Origin: Psococerastis gibbosa | Taxonomy: Eukaryota; Arthropoda; Insecta; Psocodea; Psocidae | Reading direction: 5' to 3' | Assembly (NCBI GenBank): GCA_963971405.1 | Contig: OZ020485.1 | Location: forward strand, 48,915,469-48,979,468 | Length of the DNA: 64,000 nucleotides | Shown: one piece after another, positions 1 through 11,559 of the stretch | Numbering within the stretch: position 1 is the first letter of the stretch | How the letters are laid out: each line of letters starts with the position of its first letter | Made by a program: the position numbers and the translations under genes | Notes under the pieces: generated by a model | Told to the model about the DNA's origin: nothing | What the model saw: the letters and a program-made list of their open reading frames with translations, nothing else | The model's database searches: none

Positions 1-812
1 CTGACAAGTGCCTCTCCCTTTTATGTGGTCTGGGACCGCCTCTGCTGATTGCAGCTGAAAGAGATGATTGGCATTTCCTTCACTTTGGAAGAAGAGGGGG
101 CATTGATTTAAGAGACTGCGAAGAATCAAACCTGTTAGAATGCGCAAACACTTGCAGGTCTAACGGAAAGTTGACAATTTTTTCAGGTGATAGTTGATTG
201 GCGAATGATACGTGTATGCCCGGACTATATGCAGCGAAGCAAAAACATCTGACTTAGTTCAAAGGTTGACATACGTAGCTGACTGAGCTATACGGAATGG
301 GGTAACCAAAGGTTACAAAAATTAGGGGAATCATGCGGTTACAAATGTTGCCCAAAGGGCCACCAAATCCAACCAGTTTCGACAAAAGACCATGTAAGTA
401 TAATAAATAAATAAAAATTACCCCAACCTCATTGAGGAACTTCATAATTTTAGAAAATAAAATGTGTCTAAATAACAGTTTGCAGTGTTGCATAACCATA
501 ATATTGTAGAGGCGAAACATGTAAAATCTAACTGTATATATTTCTAGAACCATTGAAGGGTCAATCTTTTGTTGTGTGATTATGGTCAATAGCCCGGTGA
601 CCTCCGTCGCAACACGTACTACGCCAATTTCAACGTTTAAACAAACTACCGCATTGCTCGCGCCATTGACTATCCTGATACCGTAGTCTATATTAATTTA
701 TGTGTCTGTATGTAGTCAATCACCAATGACAGGGAATAGAAATGTTAACCGCTTCTGCTGGTTCTTGGCCCGCTCCTGCGCATGCACAGCGCAGCGCGGG
801 GTAGCATAAGTA
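1..812. other. No gene recognised
   Basis: AT-rich sequence with only short, unsupported reading frames, none of which resembles a known protein. No RNA gene or complete repeat was recognised. Confidence 0.5.
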
Positions 813-815
813 TAA

Positions 816-1199
816 GGTGCCCATTCCATTGACCGGCTAGGGCTATTTCCAACAACGGTGACGTGGTAGCAGAGATTCAAGACTTAGGTGACGTTTCCAC
901 CGACCTCGCATTGGAGAATTGACAGAAATGTTTATTTTCCTCTATGCCATAGTTAAAATTGATCAATGATCATACAGTAAAATCACGAACAAACAAATTA
1001 AAATTAAAAAATGGCTTCATGGGATATGTTAATTACAAACATTTTAATAGATTTCTATAAAAAGAAAAATTCAAATTTCTGTCAATGTCATTTGCAATCT
1101 GCAATGCGAGGTCGGTGGAAACGCCACCTAAGTCTTGAATGTCTGCTACCACGTCACCGTTGTTGGAAATAGCCCTAGCCGGTCAATGGAATGGGCGCC
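816..1199. mobile_element. Harbinger-like compound foldback MITE (copy M1)
   Basis: A 384-bp palindromic element flanked by the 3-bp duplication TAA (813-815 and 1200-1202). The ends read GGTGCCCATTCC and GGAATGGGCGCC. Inside each arm is the motif GACGTGGTAGCAGA, and further in a second pair of MITE-type ends. There is no coding capacity. A TWA target duplication with GG-starting ends is typical of PIF/Harbinger elements; the assignment is inference because no transposase is present. Confidence 0.8.
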
Positions 1200-1230
1200 T
1201 AAGTAGTGTGATCGAGGCTCATAATAAAAA

Positions 1231-1481
1231 TCGCTCCTTGATTTGCTGCCAACTTTTTTAACAGCTTCAAAAACCATTTTTTTATTACATCAAATACTTT
1301 CATTTAAATAAATAATGTATTTATAGGCCTATATAATCTTTTTGCCTGTAAAATATTGAAAATTTTGTTGGCTGAAGTGTAGGAGATAATACATTAAAAC
1401 CACCGGAAAAAACTTTGGAACGCTCTCCTGAAAAGTTAGCATTTGAAACATTTTTAGAACAGTTGGCAAATCAAGGAGCGA
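1231..1481. mobile_element. Short inverted-repeat element (MITE)
   Basis: About 250 bp bounded by inverted repeats: TCGCTCCTTGATTTGC at the left, and on the right GCAAATCAAGGAGCGA ending at 1481, with the match continuing inward through CCAACT/AGTTGG. The interior is AT-rich and non-coding. No convincing target duplication was seen, so the superfamily is unassigned. Confidence 0.6.
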
Positions 1482-1489
1482 GATATACG

Positions 1490-2884
1490 AGTACTCTCTA
1501 AGACTATATAGCTTGTAACGGCTATCACCCGTTCTTCTCGCGGTCAGTCGTTAAGGACTAAAAGCTATATAGGCTGCCCTATAAAAGGCTGAGTTGAATA
1601 ATTTTTAAAACACTCAGTTGCGCTGGAACATATATCTATTGGGTATGTGTCATTCATTTGTTTTGGTCAAGCTTTGTTTGGTTTTATCACCATTTTTCAG
1701 GATGGCTGAGAGAATAGGGCATTAGAACACAATCATCTACTGTATAACAGGAACGCCTAGGCCCTCTAGTCACAGATTTTAATTAGTCACATTGATTAAT
1801 TGTTTCATTCACCTTGATCAGACTTCTAGAGTGACAATAACTCAATAGTTGAACACTGAAGATTACTGATGATCAAAATTGTTAATACTATACATACTAC
1901 TAGGTAAATTTCGCTGCTAACACCTATACTACCGCGTATCTCCGATTTCCACCGTATACCCTGCTCACAAAGACAAGCTGCTAGCCTTCAACAATGTAGG
2001 ATCCATCCGATGTTAGCATCTCGTTTCCCCCCTTTACAACTTCCTATATCTATATAGGAGAGATGGAACATTCCAACCGATGCTGAGCTGACGCAGCATG
2101 GTGCCCGATTTTTCGAAAACTACATTGCTCCAATATGTAGGGTTATAACATATATAACAGGGATATAATCAGGGATTCAGACTACCGTCAGGAATATCAG
2201 GAATTGCCGGATGAATGTCAGGAATTTTACGAAAAACATGCAAAAATTTAAAAGATGGATTTCTCAACGTTAAAAATGAGAAATAAATGTTTTTACTGAA
2301 ATTAAAAACTTATTCGCGCTTTAATTTTCATTCAAAATTTGGTGGGAACTTAAATTATTGTAACATAACATTGCAACTTTATTTATTTTAAGTTTAGCAT
2401 TGCAGTTTCTAACAGTGAAATGCACAAGTAACTTTACACCAGACATTATGTGACACTTCAGAAGAAAATTTTCACTAGGCTATATATGATGACACTATAT
2501 GAGTTGCCTATATATTAGCAAAAGCAATCCTCTCCATTTTTTTCAGTTTTGAGATATTCGCGCCATTTTTTTTATTTTTCAATACTCTATCCGATGAAGC
2601 AGATATTGAGACGCAAAAGCAATTCTAATACTGTTAAAATTAGCTTTAAAAACTGTAATGTTATACCTCATGGCGTTGCGGCACAGCAGTTTTTTGCGGT
2701 TTCTGAAAAATCGACCTGGGTGGACAGGATTGCTTTTGCTAATAGGCAACTCAATGGTTCAGGCGTCAGGAATTGAGCTTTCAGAATTCTGGTAGCCCTA
2801 TCAATATGACGGTTCTCCCAGCGTGTCTACAGCAGCGGTGCAGCGTTGAAATCGGCTTTACGCACCGTACCCAGTGGCGGGTCC
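1490..2884. other. No gene recognised
   Basis: AT-rich sequence. The only longer frame (2549-2776, 75 codons) has no recognisable motif and no sign of splicing. The last bases (from 2873) look like the CAGTGGCGGG start of another hAT-type element, into which the next element is inserted. Confidence 0.4.
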
Positions 2885-2892
2885 AGAGGGGG

Positions 2893-3606
2893 CAGGGCTG
2901 GCCCGTGGTTTTCGGCGCCCTTGGCGAAACATTTTCCTAGCGCCCCCCTTCCCCCCTTGATAAAACCAATTTAACACATTGAGTTACAGTGCATTACTTG
3001 AAAAGCCCATGCGCCTGATGCAGATAGGTATAGCAATGGACCCACCACTTCTCCTTTCGCCTGAGGCCACAGAAACAGGCAGCGTCAGCAGAATGCGGAG
3101 AGCCACAAACAAATTAGGGACACTTTCCTTTAAGTCAGATTTTAGAAGGAAGTCAAGTACTTGTTTGTGTGTTGATTCTTCTGAGACATGCCTTGATATT
3201 GCTTGTAGTTCCCCGCAAAGCTCCACAGCATCAATGTCTTTAAGTCCATTGTGGGTTAACAATTCTTCTTAGGTTTTGCATTTTTTCAATATAAACTCTC
3301 TACTGCGAGTGGCAACTGGCAAGTGCGCGAATGATTGTTGGCGCTAGCGGGACCAGAACAACTACTCGTATATGCGCGTCCCTGTCTCTACAGACGACGG
3401 ACAACCGCCACGTCTCTGACAAAATATCTCACTGTTAAAAGAATTATTATTATTATTTTTTCTTCATTCTTCATTTTAAGCCTTTTAAGCTGTTCAAAAA
3501 AACTTCTCCTTCAAACATTGTGTTTTTATTTCCGGTGAAGTTTTCTATAGTTTATTTTTTTTCCGAAGAGCGCCTAGTTCGCCTATATAGGCACGGGCCG
3601 GCCCTG
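2893..3606 (-). mobile_element. hAT element with transposase relic
   Basis: A 714-bp element with ends CAGGGCTGGCCCGTG and CACGGGCCGGCCCTG. It is flanked by a perfect 8-bp duplication AGAGGGGG (2885-2892 and 3607-3614), the length expected of hAT. On the minus strand 2984-3262 encodes a fragment with the motif LFVALRILLTLPVSVASGER, which matches the C-terminal dimerisation segment of the DUF4371-type hAT transposases. Reading continuity with that family is lost directly after SGER, and the DDE core is absent, so the element is non-autonomous. Confidence 0.8.
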
Positions 3607-3647
3607 AGAGGGGGCCCCCGGACCCCCCATCGGTACCTATCTGCATC

Positions 3648-3906
3648 TGCATAGTAGTCAGAATGGCGTAGAGGTAACTACTCGGACTATCATCCAGAAG
3701 GTGACTGGTTCGAGTCCCACCCGAATGCCAAAATTTTCTAGTGGTACAATTATTTATCTTCTGACTACCATGCTTCGGAGGGCATGTAAAGCCGGCGGTC
3801 CCGGCAGTCTTCCCTGACTGTCGATAGGTTAAACAGGAGGCTGTTGATGCAACCTGAAAACTCCTGTACCACGGGTAGTACCACCCCGACACGAATTTAC
3901 TTTTTT
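3648..3906 (+). mobile_element. tRNA-derived SINE (family S, copy 1)
   Basis: A 259-bp insertion flanked by the 14-bp direct repeat TACCTATCTGCATC (3634-3647 and 3907-3920), the hallmark of target-primed retroposition. The head has an A-box-like stretch (TGGCGTAGAGGTAA) and a B box GGTTCGAGTCCC. The body CATGCTTCGGAGGGCATG is shared with six other copies in the window. The right part of this copy differs from the others. Confidence 0.75.
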
Positions 3907-4079
3907 TACCTATCTGCATCAGGCACATGGGCTTTTCAAACAATGCACTGTAAATTAATGTGCCTCGTTTCGCTAACAAACACACCAATTATTGAACGAT
4001 CAAGCCGACTCCGGCCGTGATTGCACAATAGCTAAAAATTAATTTGGCTTCCCAAAAGTATCATTGTCTCCGTGGTTTA

Positions 4080-4300
4080 AAGGTTATACGACCATTACAA
4101 GACTGAGAAGTGGCGACGGGGTGACGAAGACGTCGAAGAGGTCCTTGTGGAAGACAGGTAGGGGGACCCCAGTGGCATGTGTGACACTTGTCCGGGGTCG
4201 ACTGAAACCCTACAGCATATCATATTAGAATGCCCATCGCACTCACCGCAGCGTATACAGTCTTCCTAAATTGCCTCCCAAATTCCATAGTCAGACCTTT
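4080..4300 (+). mobile_element. LINE 3'-region relic
   Basis: Reading through 4153-4260 gives MCDTCPGSTETLQHIILECP, the cysteine/histidine segment found downstream of reverse transcriptase in Jockey/R1/I-type non-LTR retrotransposons. The preceding ITRLRSG-like stretch also fits that region. It is short and out of frame with its surroundings, so it is a dead fragment. Confidence 0.6.
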
Positions 4301-4384
4301 CAATCTACTTTCTATTCTAGAATCATCCAGCCCAACAATATATTTTGCTCTAGGCCTACATACTTTTTTAAGAAGCAGTAAAAA

Positions 4385-5208
4385 AAACCGGTCCAAGTTT
4401 ACTCGAAAATGCTTTCCAATTTATTAATTAGTAGATTGAGAAAATGAGTAATTTCATGGTAAATAATTTAAAATAAATTTCGGATATCTCGGGGGGGGGG
4501 GGGGGTATCCACCTGATGTCACTGGAGGTGAGGTAAATTCTAGATCGGTCAGACCAACACATTACCACACAGTAACAATGACAGGGCACGCAATGCATTT
4601 GACTGTGAATTTTCTATCATTTTTTCAAAAAAAACTTTTTTTCCACAAAACTAAATAGTTTTTTGCGAAAGCAACCTGTCCCGTTTCGTTACTCAATTTA
4701 ACACTTAAAACATGCCTGACGGTAGAAATCATCGATCGAAAGGTTTTGCAGAAAAATTATTTTTTTGCCATTTTTCATAAAAATTTAGTTATTTTTATTT
4801 TTTTTACCCCCAGAAGCAAACTATCAAGGGGCAAGCGACCCCCCGCATTTTATTAACATTAATAACAGCTACAATATTTGTGAATTTAAAAGAAATCATT
4901 GAAGCCGTTTTTGAGAAATCATTTTTTTAGAAGTTTTTTTGGAGTTTTTTGAGTATAAAACCCCCCAAAATTGAGTTAGCCCAAAATAATAAAAATTTTC
5001 TTGAGGTATGATTTTTGTGAAACTACATGCAAAATTTCATCAAAATCCACCTAGTAGTTTGTCTGGAAATCAATGAACAGACAGACATTTCTTAAAAACC
5101 ACTTTTTTGGGTTCCTGGGACCTTAAAACGTGTAAATCCGTTGAAATCTCGGAACCGAAAATTTCGACCATCACAAAGCTTTCCTTAAAGCTAGGCTTAA
5201 TTATGTAC
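4385..5208 (+). mobile_element. Family B repeat, copy B1 (left part)
   Basis: This is a high-copy, non-coding repeat of roughly 800-900 bp. It starts with ACCGGTCC..GTTTACTCG and the terminal motif GCTTTCCAATTTAT, which is inverted as ATAAATTGGAAAGC at the far end. A G-homopolymer lies near 4491-4505, followed by TGATGTCA, then a GACAGACA-rich tract and the segment AAATCCGTTGAAATCTCGG. The end of this copy is displaced to about 8118-8141 by the foldback element at 5210-8117. Confidence 0.7.
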
Positions 5209-5339
5209 TACTGTTCGCCCAGAAAAGTTTGCAAATGCACAATAGAATATCCCGTAATGCCTTCCCAAGTCCCGCATCTCCATGTAAATTCCCTATACAG
5301 CATTTTCAAATCAGATAGAACTACTTTGCATGTGTTTGT

Positions 5340-6037
5340 CATTGGCGTAAATTCCCAAAATTGATGAATAGGCTCAAATTAGGGAGGTTTTATGCATTTT
5401 GCAAGTATCAGTACAGTTGAGATTTTACAGACGAATAAACGTAGCCTACCAATGAGGGGGTTCCCCCCCGAAGAAAAATTTTGAAAAAATAGGTCTGAAG
5501 TATTGGGGTTTTAAGCATTTTGAGTATTAAATTTTTGAAAATACTTGGACAATATGTTGATTTCTTTTCATGTGAAAAGAATTAATTTCCCTTTCGTTAC
5601 TGTGGATTGTATTGGCCTTTCGCCTACATAACGTCTTTGTCACCAGAAATCCTGGGGAGGGGGGCTACGGGTGCTCCTGGGCCCAGGACCCCCCTATTTA
5701 CGCCAATGTTTGCAAGCAGTACAATTGAGATATTACAACGACGAATATACCTAGCATTGAGGGGGGCCCGGAATTTGGAAAAAAAACAGCTCTGAAGTGT
5801 TGAGGTTTTATGCATTTTGAGTAGGTAATACATTTTTTTGAAAGTACTTTGTCAATATGTTGATTTTTTTCATGTAAAAAAAGCATACCAAAGATTAATT
5901 TCCCTTTCATTATTATGGATACCGGTACCATTCCTTTTACCTCCACAACGTCTTTATCACCAGAAATCCTGGGGGGGGCTTGGGGTGGACCTGGGGGGGC
6001 TTAGCCCCCCCCCAGGACCCCCCTATTTACGCCAATG
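5340..6037. mobile_element. hAT-type element with internal duplication (family G)
   Basis: A 698-bp element with 13-bp ends CATTGGCGTAAAT / ATTTACGCCAATG, flanked by a perfect 8-bp duplication GTGTTTGT (5332-5339 and 6038-6045). The interior is a roughly 310-bp unit present twice (starting near 5398 and 5708), each ending in a C/G-rich tract with AGGACCCCCCTATTTACGCC. Related sequence appears near 62440-62760. It is non-coding. Confidence 0.85.
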
Positions 6038-7343
6038 GTGTTTGTATACACAAAACATTATGGGGGTTCCATTCCAAATATAATGCATTAGGGTCACAAG
6101 TGGACATTGCTTATTTTTTTAGCTAAAATTGTCGATCTGTTGCACTTTTTACGAATTCACGACTCCAATGTCAAAATTAAAATTAAAATTTTCTGAATGT
6201 TAGTTAATTGTCTTCAACTATACTGTAGCACCGTTAGTGGAACGGTCTTAGGGTCATCATAGAACAAAATCAAAGCAATATTTCTTGTTATAAATATTAT
6301 AAGTGCGTTTCTTGAATTTGAGAAATTTATAAAATTTTCTTCTTACCATACTGTATTATAAAATGGATCAATTTGAAAGTAGGCAGTTAATTTGGAAGTT
6401 AAGGGCATTCAGACCACAGAAAAGAGTGGTAAGTCTTATACCAAAGGAAGCAGGCCTAGTATAAGAGGAAGATGGAAGGCCAAAGCAGTGAAACTGAAGC
6501 AACATTTCCGCATTTTGGTAAGGCAAGCAAATTCACTAGCAGGCATGAATGATGATCTTAAACCTTTGCGAACTATTTAAGGAAGTTGAAAGTTATATCA
6601 GTGATTTATTGTCAGATATGCGTCAATTCTGATATAACAGAGTCCATAGGAGTCCGTCGAGGCATAAAATCAACAAAAATATAAAGGAAAAAAGACGTCA
6701 ATAATACAACGCGATCGACGAATGTGATGAAAATATGATAAGGAACCCCATAATTATGTATATTCGTTCTAGAATGATTGCTGACTGTTAAGCTTGGACA
6801 CCCTGCGACAAGAAATATTAGAGCTTGATGGTCGTTACCAAATGCCCAAGGAGAGCCTCCGCGTATTTAAAACTAGGCGTCTTCACTTCAGGTAAATTAA
6901 CAATCTAGCTGTGCTCTGTAGTTACCATATATATGAAAAGTAGTTCTGAGAGAAATGAATTTCAATTTGCTAGTATTAGTCTTTTGGTCTGATAGATACA
7001 ATATTTCTAAAGACTTCTCCATAATATAAAGAAATCAATGTAATCAATTAGTACTCGCATCAGAACTCATTGTGAAAATGTTTTTCTTGGTTAAGTTTTA
7101 CGCAATAAAATAAAAAACACAACCAGTCGGTTGAGGAGACTATTATGTATACACGCATCAGAAGTGCAGCAGAAACAAAGAAGTGACAATTTCAATGCTG
7201 TGCAGATTTAAGATGTTTGACAAAATGCAACGTCTTGGTCGAGTCGCCACGCACGCTTTCCTGACGTTATAGGTATTTACAAGGAATCCGGAACGCCAGG
7301 TCTGAAAGGAAAGCGCATTGTATATACCTTGACGAGACCCTTA

Positions 7344-7704
7344 GGCGGGGTTTCCACCAACCGGCTAGGGCTAAAAACAAATACGGTGACGTGGTAGCAG
7401 ACAGTCAAGACTTAGGCGGGGTTTCCACCTACCTCGCATTGCAGAATGCAAATGACATTGACGGAAATGTTTGTTTTCCTCTATGCCATAGTTAAAATTG
7501 ATCAATAAACATACAGTAAAATCACAAACAAACTATAATTAAAAAATGGCGTCATGGGATATGTTAAGTACAAACATTTTAATAGATTTCTATAAAAAGA
7601 AAAATTCTAATTTCCGTCAATGTCATTTGCACTCTGCAATGCGAGGTCGGTGGAAGCCCCGCCTAAGTCTTGAATGTCACGTCACCGTATTTGTATTTAG
7701 CCCT
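7344..7704. mobile_element. Harbinger-like compound foldback MITE (copy M2, right end lost)
   Basis: It starts after TTA (7341-7343) with GGCGGGGTTTCCACC and contains GACGTGGTAGCAGACA and the nested inner MITE (GGCGGGG...CCCCGCC). On the right it stops at TATTTAGCCCT, about 20 bp short of the usual terminus, where foldback family C sequence resumes. Deletion at the junction is inferred. Confidence 0.7.
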
Positions 7705-8141
7705 CAAATTCATTTTTCTCAAATTCAAGAAACACATTAATAATATTTATAACAATAAATATTGCTTTCATTTTGTTCTAGGATGATCCTAAAACCGTTC
7801 CACTAACGTTGCTACAGTAGTTGAAGACAATTAACTAACATTCAGAAAATTTTAATTTTACTTTTGACATTGGAGTCGTGAATTCGTAAAAAGTGCAACA
7901 GATCGACAATTTTAGCTAAAAAAAATAAGCAATGTCTACTTGTGACCTTAATGCATTATACCTAGGTACTTGGAATGGAACCCCCATAAGTTTTGTGTAT
8001 ACAAACACATGCAAAGTAGTTCTATCTGATTTGAAAATGCAGCATAGGGAATTAACATGAAGGGGAAGGCATTACGGGCTATTCTATTGTGCATTTGCAA
8101 ACTTTTCTGGGTGAACTAGTACGTATAAATTGGAAAGCAAA

Positions 8142-8660
8142 AACTATTTAATAATGAACCGGATTATTGGCGCACATTAGTGGCTGAATGGCTCCCCATC
8201 GCCGATGCCAAAAATTAGAAGAAAAAAAAAATTGGCTGGGTAGGCTACACTCACTTTTCCCGTAATGGCCCCCTCTGAAAATCTATCCTGAACACGCCCT
8301 TGGCCGGACCTACGGATACGCGAAATGATCCTACCTGACTGGCTCTATTTTCAATGCGTGGTATGTGCATGTTGCAAGTTTCAGCGGACAGTTGCAGCAG
8401 GTGCATCATGACCAAGGCCCACTACATGCTGCTGTATATGCCTATATAAGTCCATTCTACATGATTGTCATCTACAAGGAATTTTATTCATGCTGGAATT
8501 AAATATCATCATCTGTTGAGATATTTTGCCTATAAGTTACTAGATTTTGCTCACTTCATGAACAATGAACATGGGTTCATACAAACCTCTTGGTTTTTGA
8601 ACTGTAGGTAGCTTATAACTTACTGATTGTATTTTCCATCGAATACAAAATTATAATAAA
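8142..8660. other. No gene recognised
   Basis: Between two family B copies. No coding, RNA or complete repeat feature was identified. Confidence 0.4.
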
Positions 8661-8955
8661 GAACCGGTCCGAGTTTACTCGAACATGCTTTCCAATTTAT
8701 CGATTAGTAGAGTGAGAAAATTATTAATTTCATGGTAAATAATTTTCCTATGGTTAAATTTCGGATATCACGGGGGGGGGGGGCGTCGTCCACTTGACGT
8801 CACTGAAGGTCCCGTAAATTCTAAATAGGTCAGACCAACACATTACCACACAGCAATAATGGCAGGGCACGCAATGAATTTGAGCGTGAATTTGCTTTCA
8901 TTTTTTTAAAAAATAACTTTTTGTGAAAAACCAAATACTTTTCAGGGAAAGCAAC

Positions 8956-9698
8956 TAGTGTTCGCCCGGTACCGGGACTCAGTACCGGGACCAAGTTTAA
9001 GTCCCGAATAATAACTTTTAAATTTTTAATCAATAGGGTTGATGCACTGATTGCAAGCTTAACATATCTTGTCTTGGTGCTCAGGGCTTAGAAACGTCCT
9101 CGTGTAGTCTTATGCTTCCTGATTCTCTCTATGATGCATCGGTCTCGGGCCTCGGTCACGGTCCCGCAACGAGACTTTTTCCGAGACCGAGACTCGAGAC
9201 CAATAAAACACGAGCGAGACCGAGACCTACTAGTCTCGGACTCGTCTCGAAATTGTCTCGGATTGGGTTTGAAGAATCTGTAACAGTAATAAATTCTGTG
9301 CAAGAACTCAGTTGTCAGTTTGTCACTCGTATAATGACGCCCCTGCTAACGAATGAATGATCTCTATCTATGGCCTAAGCACTATGTGTTTACACCAGGT
9401 TCGGAGTTTTGCTTAGCTATTGGCGATAATCTTGCTTATCTTCTATACAGGTATAGCCGGTATAGGTATAGTTGAGTATGCGAAATATGAGGACCGCATT
9501 CTGTAAATAGTTTTCAACTCAGAAAAGGATGCAGATTATTTTTCTCGATGCCAGGGGGATTGTTGGTCCAATTTTTTTTTTCGCCCCTAGTAAAAGGACT
9601 AAATAAATGTTTTAAACCCATTTTAATGATTTTTTTTGTTAATTGTAAGAATCGGCCAAAAGACCCAAAATTCGCCGAGATGGAAAATAAAGACAATT

Positions 9699-9762
<64 letters not shown>

Positions 9763-10896
9763 TCAATATCCGATTGTCTCTTATGATTAATGATCCTTAT
9801 AGCTTTTCAATTAAAAAGCTTTTTAAAAACAAAAACAACAAATTATTGTTGATTTATATTTAATAGCATACGAAAAATCAAATTATGACATAGCCTAATT
9901 CATTGAAAAAACAATATCATTTTTTATATTTTGATCGTCAATATTATTACATTTGCATCACAGCATCAGCATTTATCCATAAACAGTACATATTTGTGCC
10001 AGTGAGGGCCTCACGGGTGAAGACTATAGATAAACTTGCCACGTAAAACAATTCAAAAAGTTACTATGGCATGAAACCGCCCCCCCCCCCCCTCTCGAGA
10101 AATATTTCTGGGTCCCCCTTGGCGTGAGCTGAAGGCTGAAGCTCTGTCACAATAATAGGGTAAATGTGGAGCATCCGATGTGTCAGTAGCGCCATTTGGG
10201 GGGGGGGGCGGTCGCCTATGAAAAATAAGCACTGTTTACCTATTTTAACCCTTCTTGTGCCACAAAGCCACCCTTAAGGAAAATCAGCAATGGCGCCTCT
10301 GTTTGAGGTCCACCTACTTGTAATTAGAAGTGATGGGACAGCAGACTTGTAGGGGCTGTCCTCGAAATGTTAGCAAATGTTAGCCAACGTCATGACAACC
10401 CCCCCTATTATTTATTCTTTTGTACATACATTTTGTAGTTAATTTGAACAATTATAATAAAATTTGCTCTTGACGTTTTTCATTTAAGCGCGGGTCCCTG
10501 TCTGGAATTTGCGCTATGAAATTGGGGATGTTTACCTATTATTTTGTGGGAGAGGGTTATCCTTTCTTTTCGGTTTTTAGGTAGGGTCTACTGTGTGAAA
10601 ATGATATTTTTACGATAAATAACAGGTACCTACAGTATTTTATTCCACGCGAAATAGTTTTCTGTTTTCCAGTGTTTCCTTGCAGTTTTCAGTAGAATAC
10701 AGTACTTAAAAAAAATTGATAATGATTCGTTAACAATATTTTTCGGGACTTTCGGTACTTTCGGGACCGGGACCGGGATCGAGACCGGGACCGAGGCATT
10801 TTTTCGGGACCGGTACCGGTACCAATCTGCTCGGGACCGGTACCGGGACCGGTACTACCCCAGTACCGTACCGGTCCCGGTCCCGGGTGAACACTA
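8956..10896. mobile_element. Non-autonomous hAT element, 1.94 kb
   Basis: The ends TAGTGTTCGCCCGG and CCGGGTGAACACTA are flanked by a perfect 8-bp duplication AAAGCAAC (8948-8955 and 10897-10904). It is inserted in family B copy B2. The right subterminal region (10741-10890) is packed with GGGACCGG and GGTACC units, and the left has fewer. A GAGACCGAGAC-rich tract lies at 9145-9260. Reading frames across these tracts are repeat artefacts and no transposase was found. Confidence 0.9.
9697..9764 (+). repeat. (CTTT)n microsatellite
   Basis: About 17 uninterrupted CTTT units inside the hAT element at 8956-10896. Confidence 0.97.
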
Positions 10897-11559
10897 AAAG
10901 CAACCTGTCCCGTTTCGTTAATCAATGTAACACCTAAAACATGCCTGACGGTAGAAATCATCGATCGAAAGGCTTCGCAGAAAAATTATTTTTTAGTCAT
11001 TTTTCATTAAAATTTAGTTATTTTAATTTTTTTACCCCCAGAAGCAAACTATCAAGGGGCAAGCGACCCCCCGCATTTTTTCATCATTAATAACGACTGC
11101 AATATAGCCTATGTGAATTTAAAAGAAATCGTAGGAGCCGTTTTTGAGAAATATTTTTTTTAGACTTTTTTTGGAGTTTTTTGAGAATAAAACCCCCCAA
11201 ATTGAGTTAGCCCAAAATAAAAAAAGGTCCTGAGGCATGATTTTTATAAATCTACATGCCAAATTTCATTCAAATCCACCTAGTAGTTTGTCTGGAAATC
11301 GATGAACAGACAGACAGAGCGACAGACAGACATTTCGTAAAAACCACTTTTTTGGGTTCCTAGGACCTCAAAACATGTAAATCCGTTGAAATCTCGGAAT
11401 CGAAAATTTCGACCATCACAAAGCTTTCCTTATAGGCCTACTACGTATAAATTGGAAAGCAAAAATCCTTTTCGGTTCTGACCGATAAGGTGCAGGGAGA
11501 TTCCACAGACACTGCTTTTCATCTACGCTACGTAGCTACGCTATGCATGTAATAAAAAA

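Larger units (their letters stand above)
5210..8117. mobile_element. Foldback element family C, copy C1
   Basis: A large inverted-repeat element sits inside family B copy B1. The left end ACTGTTCGCCCAGAAAAG and the right end CTTTTCTGGGTGAAC pair, and the arms (about 5210-6330 and 7705-8117) stay complementary for several hundred bases. The left arm is interrupted by a hAT insertion (5340-6037). The central part holds a Harbinger-like MITE (7344-7704) and a short Penelope-like 3' fragment near 7090-7130. No coding capacity was found. Confidence 0.7.
8663..11466 (+). mobile_element. Family B repeat, copy B2, split by a hAT insertion
   Basis: The left part (8663-8955) carries the GCTTTCCAATTTAT terminus, a G-run and TGACGTCA at 8795-8802. 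The right part (10897-11466) resumes exactly where it broke off and runs through AAATCCGTTGAAATCTCGG to ATAAATTGGAAAGC. The two parts are joined across the 8-bp duplication of the hAT element at 8956-10896, so the pre-insertion sequence can be read directly. Confidence 0.8.

Noticed and set aside
9088..9360. Opposing frames of 71 and 82 codons
   Set aside because: Both come from the GAGACCGAGAC repeat tract of a hAT element, and the Arg/Ser-rich translations are repeat artefacts.
9697..9764. Regular repeat array considered as a CRISPR-like structure
   Set aside because: It is a (CTTT)n microsatellite in a eukaryotic transposon, with no spacers.
10689..10961. 90-codon minus-strand frame
   Set aside because: It is a translation of the GGGACC/GGTACC subterminal repeats and crosses the hAT boundary into family B.
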